A stretch of 64,000 nt of DNA from Paenibacillus sp. FSL H7-0357 (GCF_000758525.1 NZ_CP009241.1:1984001-2048000); one strand, 5' to 3'; counted from the first letter of the stretch, positions 28,116-37,833 are shown. Numbers and translations: made by a program. The notes: a model not told the origin generated them from the letters alone.

Positions 28116-31100
28116 TTTGCTATGTCTAAACGGGGAATGGGATTTCATGCCCCTGTATGATCAGCCGCAATGCCGCAGGCTGCCGGAAAAAATTGTTTAT
28201 GAAGCCCGCAAGATCCAGGTTCCTTCCAGCTGGAGGCGGACTTATCCGCTCCCGGAAGGCAAACGATTCGGCAAATTCCAGGAGTATGACTACGCCCCGT
28301 TCGAGCTGTACGGTTATCCGGAGGAATGGGATGCCGCGGAAGCGGGAGTGCTGCATCGAAGCTTTCGGGTTCCAGAGAGCATGGCCGGTCAACGGATCGT
28401 GCTGCGGCTGGACGGCATTATGCAGAAGGCCGTCATTTATTTGGACCGGCAGGAGATTGGTGTTTGGGAAGACGGCTACTTGCCGCTGAGGCTCGACATT
28501 ACTTCCCTGGTGGTGCAGGGGCGGGAGCATCATCTGCATGTCGTTTGCGGCGGATTCGACAGAGTGGCGCTTCCAAACGGCATGCAAAAAATAACCGGAC
28601 TTTTGGGTTCCTGGTACGGAAGGATTTGCCGTGGACTTTGGCAGGATGTATATCTGGAAGGTTATCCGGCACTGTCGCTGGAGGATGTAACTATTCGTAC
28701 TTTCGTTCGGGAAGGGCGGATAGAGGTGAATGCTGTTGCCTCTGCAGCGGGAGATGCGGCCCGCAGCCCGCTGCGCGTAAAGCTGAGCATTCGGGAGAAA
28801 GGCGTGCTGCGGCAGTCTGAGGAGGGCCGGAAAGCGCTGGGATTTTCAGATAGGGCTAGCGCAGGATCTGAAGGGGCAGGAGCGGAGCAAGCCGATACCG
28901 GCATGCGGCCAGACAGACCGGAATGTTACGGAGTTGATCTGGAATCTGCACCGGTCCTGTCTGCTGAATGCATGGCCCATTCAGTCGATGGCGCCGCTGT
29001 GGAGACGCTCAGGCTATGTGAAAACGAAGTGGCCGGGGCAGTGTACTGTGCCTCATTCAATATGGACTGGAGCGGTGCCAGACTGTGGAGCCCGGATGAG
29101 CCGTTTCTATACAGTGCGGTGCTGGAACTGCTGCATGGAGAGGAGATCATCGACCGGCGTGTGGAAGATTTCGGCTTCCGCGAAATCTGGTGCGAAGGCC
29201 CGCAGTTTATACTGAATGGCATTCCGGTCAATCTGCGCGGCGATTCCTGGCATTTTCAGGGCGGGGCGCAGCAGACGGAAGCGTACATCCGCAACTGGTA
29301 CCGCATATGCCGCTCCGTGGGTGTCAACAGCATCCGGCTGCATGCCGAGCCGTATCCGGCCGATTATGTGCGGATCGCCGATGAAGAAGGCATGCTGATC
29401 GTCGATGAGACGGCGATTTATGGCTCGAGCAAATCCATGCTGGCAGACCATCCCGCTTTTGTGGAGAACTGCCGGCAGCATGTGCGGCGGCTTGTGCAGC
29501 GCGACAAAAACCATCCGTCTGTCATTCTCTGGAGTCTGCAGAACGAAATGCGCTGGGTGGACGGACGGGACGGCTTCAAACTGCATATGCCCGGCTTTAT
29601 GGCTGCAATCCGCGAGCTTGATCCTACTCGTCCGATCATCGCCGAAGGAGACAACAGGCTGCTGCCCAAAGTGCATACGGAGGTGGAAAGCCGCCATTAC
29701 AACATCGACGGCACGATCGGCCAGTGGGACAGGACAGTTCCGCTGACCTTCGGGGAACATGGCGGCTGGTGGTATATATGTCCGCAAAACAGCAGCATGT
29801 ATGTTGGACTGCAGGCCTACCGCGGTACGGACGAAAGCACAGCGGGGCTGGCGCAGAAGGAGCGGCTGTTTGTGGAGTATGCAAGACGGCAGGGCGTGTC
29901 CGGTATTTCCACCTTCAATTTCGCCCATTATTTCATGCAGGCGATGCCGGAGCAGAACATTGTCCTGCCATCCTCTGAGCCGGGGATGTCCGGCGTGAAG
30001 CCAAAGTTTATTCCGGCCTATTCGCTTTCAATCAACAACGGTCTGCTGCCGGAGGATTATCCGCTGTACACGCCTAATCCAGCCTTTGGCATTATGGCTG
30101 AGGCCTTTAAGCCGGCTACGATTATCGCCGCTGAGTACAACCGATGCTTCTATGACGATGCGCCGGTCAGCCGCAGCTTCGACGTATACAACGACACGTT
30201 CTCTACACAGGATGTCCGGGTGGAATTCGTTGTCTTGCAGGGGAAAAACATCGTCCATGAGCAAAGCTTCGGCTTCCGCCAAAGTCCCGCCGAGCATAAG
30301 GTCGTCGGGGTGGAGTGGGTGCCGTTCCGCGCCGCAGCCGGAGAGCAGGCGGTGTTGACGGCGGTGCTGTTTCACGGTGATCGGCGGGTGCATGAGCTGC
30401 GCTTAGAATACAGGATCATGTCCGCAAGCCTGCTGAACCAACCCGTGAACGTACAGCGTCAGACCGTGTATTGGGGAGCGGATGAGGATTACGAACACAT
30501 CCGCCGGCTTGTTCCGGGCTGCGGAAAGGTAGACCGTTCTGGACTGGCCGGGCTTGCTGCCGATCATTTGCTCGTTATCGGCAGCAAGGCCGAGGGTCTG
30601 GATGGCGGACTGGAGGCGCTGCTGAAGGCGTTTGTCGCGCGGGGCGGCAAGCTGCTGCTGCTGGAGCAGACCCAGCTTTCGCTGGGTAGGCTGCCGCTCT
30701 CACGCCGGCCCTTCCTCCGCGCCCATGCGGGCAATTACCAGCATCCCGTGCTTGAGGGGCTTGGCGACGAGGATCTGATGTTCTGGCATGAGGAACTGCG
30801 CGAAGAGGGTCCGCTGCCGATTGTCCATGCCGCCTTCGAGAAGCCGGCCGCAGGCGATTTCACCCTGCTGCTGGAATGCAGCGCGGGCGATTTTGGCGAC
30901 GGTGGCGATCTGTGGTCGCCGCTGCTGGAATACCGCAGCGGGGAGGGCCTGTTCCTGGCCAATCAGCTGGAGCTGATGGCGAACATTGGCCGCGTGCCGC
31001 AGGCCTGCCTGCTGCTGCGCAACCTGCTGGCCTACGCCGGGCGCGCCGGGGACAACGCCGGGGCTGAGGCCCGGCCGGTGGCCGCGCTGCTGCGCCCCGG

Positions 31101-32286
31101 CGGGAAAGCCGCAGCGTTCCTCGATAAGCTGCGGCTGCGGTATACGGCGCTGGATATGACAGCGCCGGCAGTGGCCAACGCGCCGGGCGAAGCGGCGCCC
31201 GGGGACGGGCAGGACTACGGCCTGATCGTGGCCGAAGCCTGCATGCTTGAGGCGCCGGGGGCAGCCGAGGCGCTCCGGCGTCATGCCGAAGCCGGCGGAC
31301 AGGTGCTTCTCCTGCCGGCGGAGGACCGCCAGCAGGCTGAGCTTGCCCGCCTGCTGGATTGTCCCGTGCGTGTGGTGCCGCACGAGACGTATCACTTGGC
31401 GGCGGACTACGCCCGCGCCGCCGTGCGCGGCTTCAGTCCGGTCGACCTCTTCGGCTTCGACAAGGTGTTTCTGTCGCCGCGCGAGGTCATGAACCGTGCG
31501 CTGGCCCTCAACAGCCTGGAGCTGCCGGACGCTTATGCTCTTTGTACCAGTGTCGAAGGCACGCCATGGAAGGACTATTTCGTGCATGGCTACACGGCAG
31601 AATACAGCCGTCTGGCACTGGTGGAGCTAAACCGCAGAAACACACGTTCTGCTGGAACATTCCTTGCCGAAGTGAAGACAGGGGCGGGTTCCGTGCTCTG
31701 CTCGCAGCTGCTGACGGACCCCGGGAGTGACAAGGCGCTGCGCCTGTATACCCGCCTGCTCGCCAATCTGGGCGCGTCCTTTGACGACGGTTTACTGGAT
31801 AGCGTGAAGGGTGACGGCGAGTGGGCCATGGAAGTGGCGATGGCGCTGCCTTGTCCGCCCCATGTCGATTACGGGGCGATGAAGGCTTACTACACCGATC
31901 CGGAGTTTTCTTTGAATAATCTGGGCGAAGGCCTTTATGGCTGGATGCAGAAGAAAGAGCGGCGTTCCGGCGACGGGACACTGCGGATTGCGGATGCGGG
32001 GCTTGATCCGTGGTTTCTGAGCTGCTTTGTGCAGGTGCCCGGACAACTTCGCCGCGGACGCCTGCACGTCAATACAGCCGTGCCTTATGAGATTTATTTG
32101 AACGGCGTGCTGGTGGCGGAGCCTGAGCAGGAGCTTATCCTGCGGGGCGGCCTCAACCGGCTGATCGCGATACTGCATGGAACCGGTGGTGACCTGACCT
32201 TCGGTTTGACCTTTCTGAACGCCGACGGCACCTATATGAAGGACCTGGAATACCGTCTGACCCTGGACGAGGTCGAACCGAAATAA
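28108..32286 (+). CDS. Very large GH2 family glycoside hydrolase
   Basis: The 1392-residue cytosolic enzyme has the GH2 order: sugar-binding jelly roll (1-190), immunoglobulin-like domain (190-365) and TIM barrel (365-640). The acid/base Glu480 is in WSLQNE and the probable nucleophile Glu550 in TFGEHGGWW. Unusually, about 700 more residues follow. They include two glutamine-amidotransferase-like modules (around 815-960 and 970-1110) and a C-terminal beta domain with an adenylate-cyclase-like carbohydrate-binding look (1290-1390). A low-complexity insert interrupts the Ig-like domain at about 240-310. Substrate could be a beta-galactoside, glucuronide or mannoside. It overlaps the preceding gene and is followed 35 bp on by a GH94-like gene. 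Confidence 0.88.
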   Translation: MRNLLCLNGEWDFMPLYDQPQCRRLPEKIVYEARKIQVPSSWRRTYPLPEGKRFGKFQEYDYAPFELYGYPEEWDAAEAGVLHRSFRVPESMAGQRIVLRLDGIMQKAVIYLDRQEIGVWEDGYLPLRLDITSLVVQGREHHLHVVCGGFDRVALPNGMQKITGLLGSWYGRICRGLWQDVYLEGYPALSLEDVTIRTFVREGRIEVNAVASAAGDAARSPLRVKLSIREKGVLRQSEEGRKALGFSDRASAGSEGAGAEQADTGMRPDRPECYGVDLESAPVLSAECMAHSVDGAAVETLRLCENEVAGAVYCASFNMDWSGARLWSPDEPFLYSAVLELLHGEEIIDRRVEDFGFREIWCEGPQFILNGIPVNLRGDSWHFQGGAQQTEAYIRNWYRICRSVGVNSIRLHAEPYPADYVRIADEEGMLIVDETAIYGSSKSMLADHPAFVENCRQHVRRLVQRDKNHPSVILWSLQNEMRWVDGRDGFKLHMPGFMAAIRELDPTRPIIAEGDNRLLPKVHTEVESRHYNIDGTIGQWDRTVPLTFGEHGGWWYICPQNSSMYVGLQAYRGTDESTAGLAQKERLFVEYARRQGVSGISTFNFAHYFMQAMPEQNIVLPSSEPGMSGVKPKFIPAYSLSINNGLLPEDYPLYTPNPAFGIMAEAFKPATIIAAEYNRCFYDDAPVSRSFDVYNDTFSTQDVRVEFVVLQGKNIVHEQSFGFRQSPAEHKVVGVEWVPFRAAAGEQAVLTAVLFHGDRRVHELRLEYRIMSASLLNQPVNVQRQTVYWGADEDYEHIRRLVPGCGKVDRSGLAGLAADHLLVIGSKAEGLDGGLEALLKAFVARGGKLLLLEQTQLSLGRLPLSRRPFLRAHAGNYQHPVLEGLGDEDLMFWHEELREEGPLPIVHAAFEKPAAGDFTLLLECSAGDFGDGGDLWSPLLEYRSGEGLFLANQLELMANIGRVPQACLLLRNLLAYAGRAGDNAGAEARPVAALLRPGGKAAAFLDKLRLRYTALDMTAPAVANAPGEAAPGDGQDYGLIVAEACMLEAPGAAEALRRHAEAGGQVLLLPAEDRQQAELARLLDCPVRVVPHETYHLAADYARAAVRGFSPVDLFGFDKVFLSPREVMNRALALNSLELPDAYALCTSVEGTPWKDYFVHGYTAEYSRLALVELNRRNTRSAGTFLAEVKTGAGSVLCSQLLTDPGSDKALRLYTRLLANLGASFDDGLLDSVKGDGEWAMEVAMALPCPPHVDYGAMKAYYTDPEFSLNNLGEGLYGWMQKKERRSGDGTLRIADAGLDPWFLSCFVQVPGQLRRGRLHVNTAVPYEIYLNGVLVAEPEQELILRGGLNRLIAILHGTGGDLTFGLTFLNADGTYMKDLEYRLTLDEVEPK

Positions 32287-32321
32287 ACAAACTAATTTCA
32301 TCTTAAAGGAGCTGAAGCCCA

Positions 32322-34790
32322 GTGAAAGCGGAACACTTCAAGCATGCTGAACCATCCGGGCAGCAGGAACATGAGGAGGCCAGAGGCGGCTTGCCGTCAA
32401 GCGGATTACGCACAAACCGCGCTGAGCCGAAGGATTACTATACCTTCAGCGACGAGGAGAAGGAAGTTGAATTTAAACGGCATGATATGCCTACGCCGTG
32501 GATGAACTACCTGTCGAACGGTACCTTCCACACAATGCTGTCGCATGCGGGGGGCGGTGTGGCCTTTTACAAGTCGCCACAGATCTGGCGTATTACCCGT
32601 TACCGTTTCTTTCACCTGCCGATGGACCGTTCGGGTCCCTATATCTATGTGCAGGATGCAAAAACAGGCGGGTACTGGTGCCCGACCAGCGAGCCCGCCT
32701 CGGACAAACCTGATGAGTGGAAAAGCGCCCATGGCATGGGTTATACCCGCTTCGAGGCGAAGCGTGCGGATATCGCCGCCAGGACGGTGTATTTTGTCGG
32801 GCCATACGAGAACTCGCTGATCTGGAATCTGACCTTGTCCAACCAGGGCAGTGCAGCGAAAGAACTGAAGGTTTATGCCTACGCCGAGTTCGGCATGATG
32901 GAATTTATGCGCGAGCTGCAGTGGCAATGCTACAACAAACATCAGGTTTCGGTGCAATATCATCCAGCGGAAACGCTGGTGTACCGGTACGGGGTCGAAA
33001 ACCAGCCCAAACCGGAAGAGACGCCGCTGGTCTATCTGGCTTCGGATACACCGCTAGCTGGCTATGACGGCGACCGCGAGGAATTTATCGGCTGTTACCG
33101 CAGCGAATCCAACCCGGAGGCGATTGAGAACGGCGGCTGCACCGGATCGACGCTGATGGGCGGGGACCCCTGTGGTGCGCTGCAGTTCAATCTTACGCTG
33201 CAGCCGGGCGAGAGCCGCACCATCAATGTATTTCTCGGCACCGCAGCGGATGAGCAGGAAGTTGAACGGGCCGTAGCCCACTCCCGGGAAGCCGGATTTG
33301 TAGAATCCTCCTTCCTGGCGCTGAAAGAGAATTGGGCGAGCTATCTGGGAGCGTGGGAGAGCCGGCTGCCGGACAAGGACGCCGAACGGATGATCAACAT
33401 CTGGAATCCGTACCAGGCGCACCGTAACTTTCTGTTTTCACGCAACATTTCCTTTTACGCCACCGGTACGTTCCGCGGAGTGGGCTACCGGGACACCTCG
33501 CAGGATATTTTGGCGGTTGTGCCCTTCGACACGGAGCTTGCCTTTGACAAGCTGCGGCTTTTGCTCGGCCAACAGTACAAGGACGGCCATGTTAACCATT
33601 ATTTCTTTCCGAACGAAGGCTGGGAGCCGGTAACGAGTATCCATTCCGACGACCATTTGTGGACCGCACTTGCCGCATGGGATCTGCTTGCAGAAACCGG
33701 AGATGCCGCTTTTCTGGAGGCCAAACTGCCTTATTATGACGGCGGCGAAGGCACGGTATATGAGCATTTGAAGGCAGCGATTGATTTTACGGCGTCGAAG
33801 CTGGGGCCTAACGGCTTCCCGCTGATGCTGCGCTCGGACTGGAACGACCAGCTGTTCCGCGTATGCCGTGAGGGGCGGGGCGAGAGTATCTGGACGGCGA
33901 TGCAGCTTGGAACGGTGCTGCTGCGTATGGTTGATCTTGCGGCCGCCGCCGGCCATCCGGAGCATGCCGCTCAGTATGAAGCCATGTATGAGGCGCAGCG
34001 TAAACGGGTCAACAGCATCGGCTGGGACGGGCAATGGTTCCGGCGGGCCATTATGGACGACGGCCGGTTCCTCGGCAGCGATGAACACGACGAAGCCAAA
34101 ATCTGGCTCAATGCCCAGACCTGGGCCACGTTGTCCGGCATGGCGGACGAGGATAAGGGGCTGCGGGCGATGGACAGCGTCCGCGACATGCTGGACACGG
34201 AGCTCGGCATCAAAAAAATCCATCCTTCCATCACCAGCTTTCCTGATCCTGCCGATCCTTTGACCAATTACAACAAGGGGACGGGGGAGAACGGAGCCGT
34301 ATTCTGCCACGCTAACACTTGGGCTATTATAGCTGAATGTATGCTGGGCCGGGGAGATTTGGCCTACAAATATTACCGCCAGCTGCTGCCGAATGTGGCT
34401 ATGGATAAGGCTGGCTTATGGCGGTACAAAGCAGAGCCTTACGTCTATGCCTCCAACCTGTTCGGGCCGGAGTCTGACAAGTTCGGCCTCGCCAACGTGT
34501 CCTGGCTAACCGGAACGGCTGCATGGATGTATGTCGCCGCCACCCAGTATATTCTGGGGGTGAAGCCGGTGATGAACGGCTTGTCCATCGACCCCTGCAT
34601 TCCCGCAGATTGGGAAGGTTTTACGGTGAAGCGGCGCTTCAGAGGCTGTGTCTATGACATCACCGTTACGAACGTAAGCAAGGTCTGCAAAGGCGTCAAA
34701 CAAATCACCGTTGACGGAGAACGGGTGGAGGGCAACGTCCTGCCGCCGTACCCTGGACGCTCGTCCGTCAAGGTTGAAGTTATTCTGTAG
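32322..34790 (+). CDS. GH94-like glycoside phosphorylase
   Basis: The 822-residue protein has the order of cellobiose/chitobiose-type phosphorylases (old GT36): N-terminal beta-sandwich with YLSNGTFHTMLSHAGGG (to about 320), a helical linker, and an (alpha/alpha)6 barrel with YRDTSQDILAVVP. The general acid Asp506 lies in SDWNDQ. Such enzymes split a beta-glycosidic bond with phosphate, giving a sugar 1-phosphate and saving ATP. It starts at GTG (AAAGGAG nine bases upstream). There is no signal peptide, so it works on imported oligosaccharides, probably alongside the GH2 enzyme. Whether it prefers glucosyl, GlcNAc or uronate acceptors cannot be read here. Confidence 0.85.
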   Translation: MKAEHFKHAEPSGQQEHEEARGGLPSSGLRTNRAEPKDYYTFSDEEKEVEFKRHDMPTPWMNYLSNGTFHTMLSHAGGGVAFYKSPQIWRITRYRFFHLPMDRSGPYIYVQDAKTGGYWCPTSEPASDKPDEWKSAHGMGYTRFEAKRADIAARTVYFVGPYENSLIWNLTLSNQGSAAKELKVYAYAEFGMMEFMRELQWQCYNKHQVSVQYHPAETLVYRYGVENQPKPEETPLVYLASDTPLAGYDGDREEFIGCYRSESNPEAIENGGCTGSTLMGGDPCGALQFNLTLQPGESRTINVFLGTAADEQEVERAVAHSREAGFVESSFLALKENWASYLGAWESRLPDKDAERMINIWNPYQAHRNFLFSRNISFYATGTFRGVGYRDTSQDILAVVPFDTELAFDKLRLLLGQQYKDGHVNHYFFPNEGWEPVTSIHSDDHLWTALAAWDLLAETGDAAFLEAKLPYYDGGEGTVYEHLKAAIDFTASKLGPNGFPLMLRSDWNDQLFRVCREGRGESIWTAMQLGTVLLRMVDLAAAAGHPEHAAQYEAMYEAQRKRVNSIGWDGQWFRRAIMDDGRFLGSDEHDEAKIWLNAQTWATLSGMADEDKGLRAMDSVRDMLDTELGIKKIHPSITSFPDPADPLTNYNKGTGENGAVFCHANTWAIIAECMLGRGDLAYKYYRQLLPNVAMDKAGLWRYKAEPYVYASNLFGPESDKFGLANVSWLTGTAAWMYVAATQYILGVKPVMNGLSIDPCIPADWEGFTVKRRFRGCVYDITVTNVSKVCKGVKQITVDGERVEGNVLPPYPGRSSVKVEVIL

Positions 34791-34882
34791 CAGCCGCTGG
34801 TCTTCTCTAGCAGCAGGGGGATGCCGCTGTGGTTGATCTTTTCGGTTCCAATCTGGGCATTGTATTAGCGCTGAGGTCTGAG

Positions 34883-35040
34883 GAGCCGTTATTTGTGGAA
34901 AAGAGGCATGGCGTGCAGCGTCGCGGACTGGAAAGACGTTATTTCGCCGGAGAGCAGCAAACAGCGTGTGAAAAGTGATTATAACGTCACTGGTGCCCGC
35001 AAGCACCGGAAATGTGCCGAATATCTGCAAATAACGGCTC
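34883..35040. repeat. MITE-like element with terminal inverted repeats
   Basis: A 158-bp segment is bounded by perfect 13-bp inverted repeats, GAGCCGTTATTTG at 34883 and CAAATAACGGCTC at 35028. Inside is a second inverted pair, GACGTTAT at 34935 and ATAACGTC at 34981. It holds no supported gene. I infer a small non-autonomous mobile or REP-like element. The remaining 34791-34882 stretch shows nothing recognisable. Confidence 0.6.
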
Positions 35041-35065
35041 TGGTGTCCGAATCAGCTAGAGCAGG

Positions 35066-35129
35066 CGAAAATCGCCCCTTAGTGAAATGGTTGCTCATCA
35101 CTTCCATTTTACCAAGGGGCGATTTTTTG
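35066..35129. terminator. Terminator between convergent GH94-like and AraC genes
   Basis: AAAATCGCCCCTT pairs with AAGGGGCGATTTT, with an inner AAATGG/CCATTT stem. The plus strand ends in six T residues and the minus strand in four, so it may work both ways. Confidence 0.88.
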
Positions 35130-35170
35130 TGATTATTAAGAGATTGTGTGATCCAGCCTATGGTAGGGCT

Positions 35171-36031
35171 TCAGCGGATGCTCTTTCTATATTGGTCTGG
35201 TGAAATTCCTTTGATCTTTTTGAACATCTGGCTGAAATATGACGGGGAAAGATCGCCCACCTCCACAGCAATCTCCTGAATGGATTTACCGGTATTGGCC
35301 AACAGCATGCAAGCCTCTCTTACACGCCGCTGAATCAAGTATTCGGACAGGGTGATGCCGGCATGTTGCTTGAACAAATGTGAAATGTGGTAAGGCGACA
35401 GATGCAAACTGGCAGCCAGCGTTTCGAGGCTGAAGGGCTGCTTGTAATGTTCGTCCAGCCAGTCGGTAATCCGTTCGACATGTGAGCCTCCACGCGTCTG
35501 GATGGGATTGTCTTCGGTTTGGACACCGGACACTTGTTTTTGAAGCAAACGCATCAGCTGAAGCATCAGGAATCCGGTATCTTCTTCTTTGTTTGCGGCA
35601 GAATCATTTACGGAATGATGTAATTCCTCCAGCAAATCCAGAATCGGAGTATTATTCATGGCGTAGAAAACCGGCCTCTGCAGAGTGCCCTTCCACATGT
35701 TCCGGAAAAACTTCTCCAGGAAAGGAAAAGCGGTAAGATAATGCTCCAGAAAACTGGGGTCAAAGGTCAGATTGGTCCGAATATAAGAACGGTTGGGGGC
35801 CGGAGGAACCATCACTTGGTGCAACTGATAGGGCTGGAACCAAACCAGCGTATGATCCTGAATGGGGTAGGTCTGATTCTCCACCATGATTTCTCCATGA
35901 CCGTTATATATGTACAATATTTCAATTCCCCTGTGCGCGTGAAACCAATGGGATTCCTCATCTTCATATTTATACTTGTACATCAATAGACCGGGTTCAA
36001 GCCCTTTGGGCGTATGATCGTTCCTGTTCAT
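35171..36031 (-). CDS. AraC family regulator
   Basis: The 286-residue protein has a cupin sensing domain (HWFHAHRGIEILYIYNGHGE at about 27-46) and a C-terminal AraC domain with two helix-turn-helix motifs (about 185-286, with IQEIAVEVGDLSPSYFSQMF). I prefer the ATG at 36031 (GGGAGCG upstream) to one 21 bases earlier. It points away from the GH94-like gene and lies downstream of the GH88 gene on the same strand, so it may control either; no operator was recognised. Confidence 0.86.
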   Translation of the reverse strand: MNRNDHTPKGLEPGLLMYKYKYEDEESHWFHAHRGIEILYIYNGHGEIMVENQTYPIQDHTLVWFQPYQLHQVMVPPAPNRSYIRTNLTFDPSFLEHYLTAFPFLEKFFRNMWKGTLQRPVFYAMNNTPILDLLEELHHSVNDSAANKEEDTGFLMLQLMRLLQKQVSGVQTEDNPIQTRGGSHVERITDWLDEHYKQPFSLETLAASLHLSPYHISHLFKQHAGITLSEYLIQRRVREACMLLANTGKSIQEIAVEVGDLSPSYFSQMFKKIKGISPDQYRKSIR

Positions 36032-36130
36032 GAAACGCTCCCTTGCAACCATTTTTACTTACAGTATAAATAGCAGGCGATGAAAAATAAAATATATAAA
36101 TTGAATTTAAGGATTTCCCATTTTGGCGAG

Positions 36131-36355
36131 GACGTAACTACGGTGAATATTTGGACTTCCGGCCGCTGTTGTCGTAAGAATTTCTTGATTTAACTCGCTA
36201 TATGCGGTGGAAATCCGGTGACTGGTTATGCTTCCGAAGCGAGCTTTCCTACGGAAAGCTTTCAGGCGGTCGCTATCGCTCCTACAGTTCCAAAATCCCC
36301 CTCCGCTACTTTTGCCTTTTTTTGTGTAGTTATTAAGTTCATTCTATATAGTTTA
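36131..36355 (+). repeat. Dispersed intergenic repeat, copy 1
   Basis: This 225-bp stretch matches 57246-57434 in inverted orientation almost throughout. Shared marks include GAGGACGTAACTACGGTGAA at one end and CTCCGCTACTTTTGC near the other. Copy 1 has about 40 extra bases (around 36222-36265) holding the palindromic pair GAGCTTTC/GAAAGC. ORFs running through it read as shadows of the repeat. The flanking gap bases 36032-36130 are AT-rich and probably hold the AraC promoter. Confidence 0.75.
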
Positions 36356-36383
36356 ATAAAAGCGTCAGCAATCCATATTGCAC

Positions 36384-36426
36384 ATCAAACCGGCAGAGCT
36401 CCGATGGGGAGCCTGCCGGTTTGCGA
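36384..36426 (-). terminator. Probable terminator of the GH88 gene
   Basis: AAACCGGCAG pairs with CTGCCGGTTT, with an inner GCTCC/GGAGC stem. The T tail on the minus strand is weak. Confidence 0.6.
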
Positions 36427-36478
36427 TTACATATACGGTTGTAAGGTTGATTTATCTTATCCGGTGCCCAAATTCACT

Positions 36479-37609
36479 TTAACGTTCGTACCAATATCCC
36501 GGAATTCCTTGCTCCAGCCGCAGCAGCGCTTCCAGGAAAAAATAGTCGCCCCAGATCATGAAATTATCGGGAGACGAATTTCCCCTGACGGAATAGGAAC
36601 CATGCCTCAGAAAACCTTCCTCAGTCTGACTGCCTTGTGTGAAATAGCGGTTCACCAGGGAATCTATAGATTTGTGGACCGCTTCGTCAAGGAATGCCCG
36701 ATCCGGATCATCTTCCGGCAAGTGTTCAAGCAGCTCAAGGATACCGCACACAAAGATAGCGGAAGCCGAGCTGTCGCGGGGTGTGTCCTGCTCTTGCGGA
36801 GCATCGAAATCCCAGTACGCAACATGATCCTCCGGGAGCTGCTCCAGAAAATAACGGGCAAGCCGTTTTGAGGTATCCAGGAAATAAGGTTCTTTGAGAT
36901 GGCGGTAAGCTAAGGCAAAGCCATACACACCCCACGCCTGTCCCCGCGACCAAGTGGAACCGTCTTGAAAACCCTGTTCAGTTCCTCCGCGGATGGCATT
37001 TCCAGTTACCTGATCAAAATAAAAAGTATGGTAGGAAGAGTCATCTCCCCTCACCAGAAACCGGCGGCTTTTCTCAGCCTGAATGCTGGCGCAGTCGGCA
37101 TAGCTGCGGTCCCCGGTCTGGTCAGTAGCCCAATAGAGCAGGGGGAGATTCATCAGGCAGTCAATGATAATCCGGCCCCCGTTGGCATCATCGCCTTCTG
37201 GTCCCCAGGCTTGAAACAGCTGCGGGGCAGACCGCCAGCGTTTCATCAGAATATCGGCAGCCTGCAGCGCCAGCAGACGGGAATCTTCATCCTTATCGAC
37301 AATCCAGCGGGCCTTCGCGGACAACGAATATAAAAAGCCGATGTCATGATGATCGAGTCCCTGTTCAGCCTCCAAGCGTTTTTTGAGAGAGTCCACACTT
37401 TTGATGGCTGCAGCATGAATCTCCGGGTCCTTGCTGTATTCGTAGCTCAGCCATAATATCCCGGACCAGAATCCTTCCGTCCAGCTGGTATGGTCAGTTA
37501 AATGATATTTGCCGTCCCCAAGGCTTACGATGGGAAATTGGTCTCCAAAGCGCTTGATGTTAAGACGGGTGGTGGCCAACGTTTGTTCAATCGCCGATTT
37601 CCAGTTCAT
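36479..37609 (-). CDS. Unsaturated glucuronyl hydrolase, GH88
   Basis: The 376-residue cytosolic enzyme removes the unsaturated uronic acid that polysaccharide lyases leave at the non-reducing end. Asp89 (in HHDIGF) and Asp150 (in IIDCLMN) fall at the positions of the catalytic Asp88 and Asp149 of the Bacillus enzyme UGL, and the length is the same as UGL. The barrel motif STWSRGQAWGVYGFALAY is present. The ATG at 37609 follows GGAGG. No lyase is encoded in the window, so the substrate must be made elsewhere. It is divergent from the xylanase gene. Confidence 0.9.
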   Translation of the reverse strand: MNWKSAIEQTLATTRLNIKRFGDQFPIVSLGDGKYHLTDHTSWTEGFWSGILWLSYEYSKDPEIHAAAIKSVDSLKKRLEAEQGLDHHDIGFLYSLSAKARWIVDKDEDSRLLALQAADILMKRWRSAPQLFQAWGPEGDDANGGRIIIDCLMNLPLLYWATDQTGDRSYADCASIQAEKSRRFLVRGDDSSYHTFYFDQVTGNAIRGGTEQGFQDGSTWSRGQAWGVYGFALAYRHLKEPYFLDTSKRLARYFLEQLPEDHVAYWDFDAPQEQDTPRDSSASAIFVCGILELLEHLPEDDPDRAFLDEAVHKSIDSLVNRYFTQGSQTEEGFLRHGSYSVRGNSSPDNFMIWGDYFFLEALLRLEQGIPGYWYER

Positions 37610-37819
37610 AATAACCTCCATAGTATCGCTCAATTGTTCTTATGTTTATTATAAGCCAATCATTTTGTTGATTTGTTGTGCAAGTTCTTAGGTAAGTTGC
37701 GGATTAAGCGCAATTCAAATGATATATAAAAAGTACGGTACAATCTTTAATTTAGAGTAAGACGCACTTTTTGCATTATGCTACGATTTGGAGTGAGAAA
37801 GGGGGCGGCTTTCCATAGT

Positions 37820-37833
37820 TGTAAGCGCTTAAC
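37820..37833 (+). promoter_or_regulatory. cre-like CcpA site before the xylanase
   Basis: TGTAAGCGCTTAAC matches the cre consensus at about 12 of 14 bases and contains the palindrome TAAGCGCTTA. It lies 37 bp before the xylanase start codon, so catabolite repression by glucose is likely. A TACAAT box lies further upstream at about 37738. Confidence 0.7.

Noticed and set aside
29107..29928. 273-residue minus-strand reading frame inside the GH2 gene
   Set aside because: It is antisense to conserved catalytic sequence, has no ribosome site and reads Arg/Pro/His-rich as frame shadows do in GC-rich genes.
30700..31587. 295-residue minus-strand reading frame inside the GH2 gene
   Set aside because: High-GC shadow; Gln/His/Arg-rich and without a start signal.
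36218..36871. 217-residue plus-strand ORF across repeat copy 1 and the GH88 gene
   Set aside because: It starts in the dispersed repeat, crosses a terminator hairpin and is then antisense to GH88.
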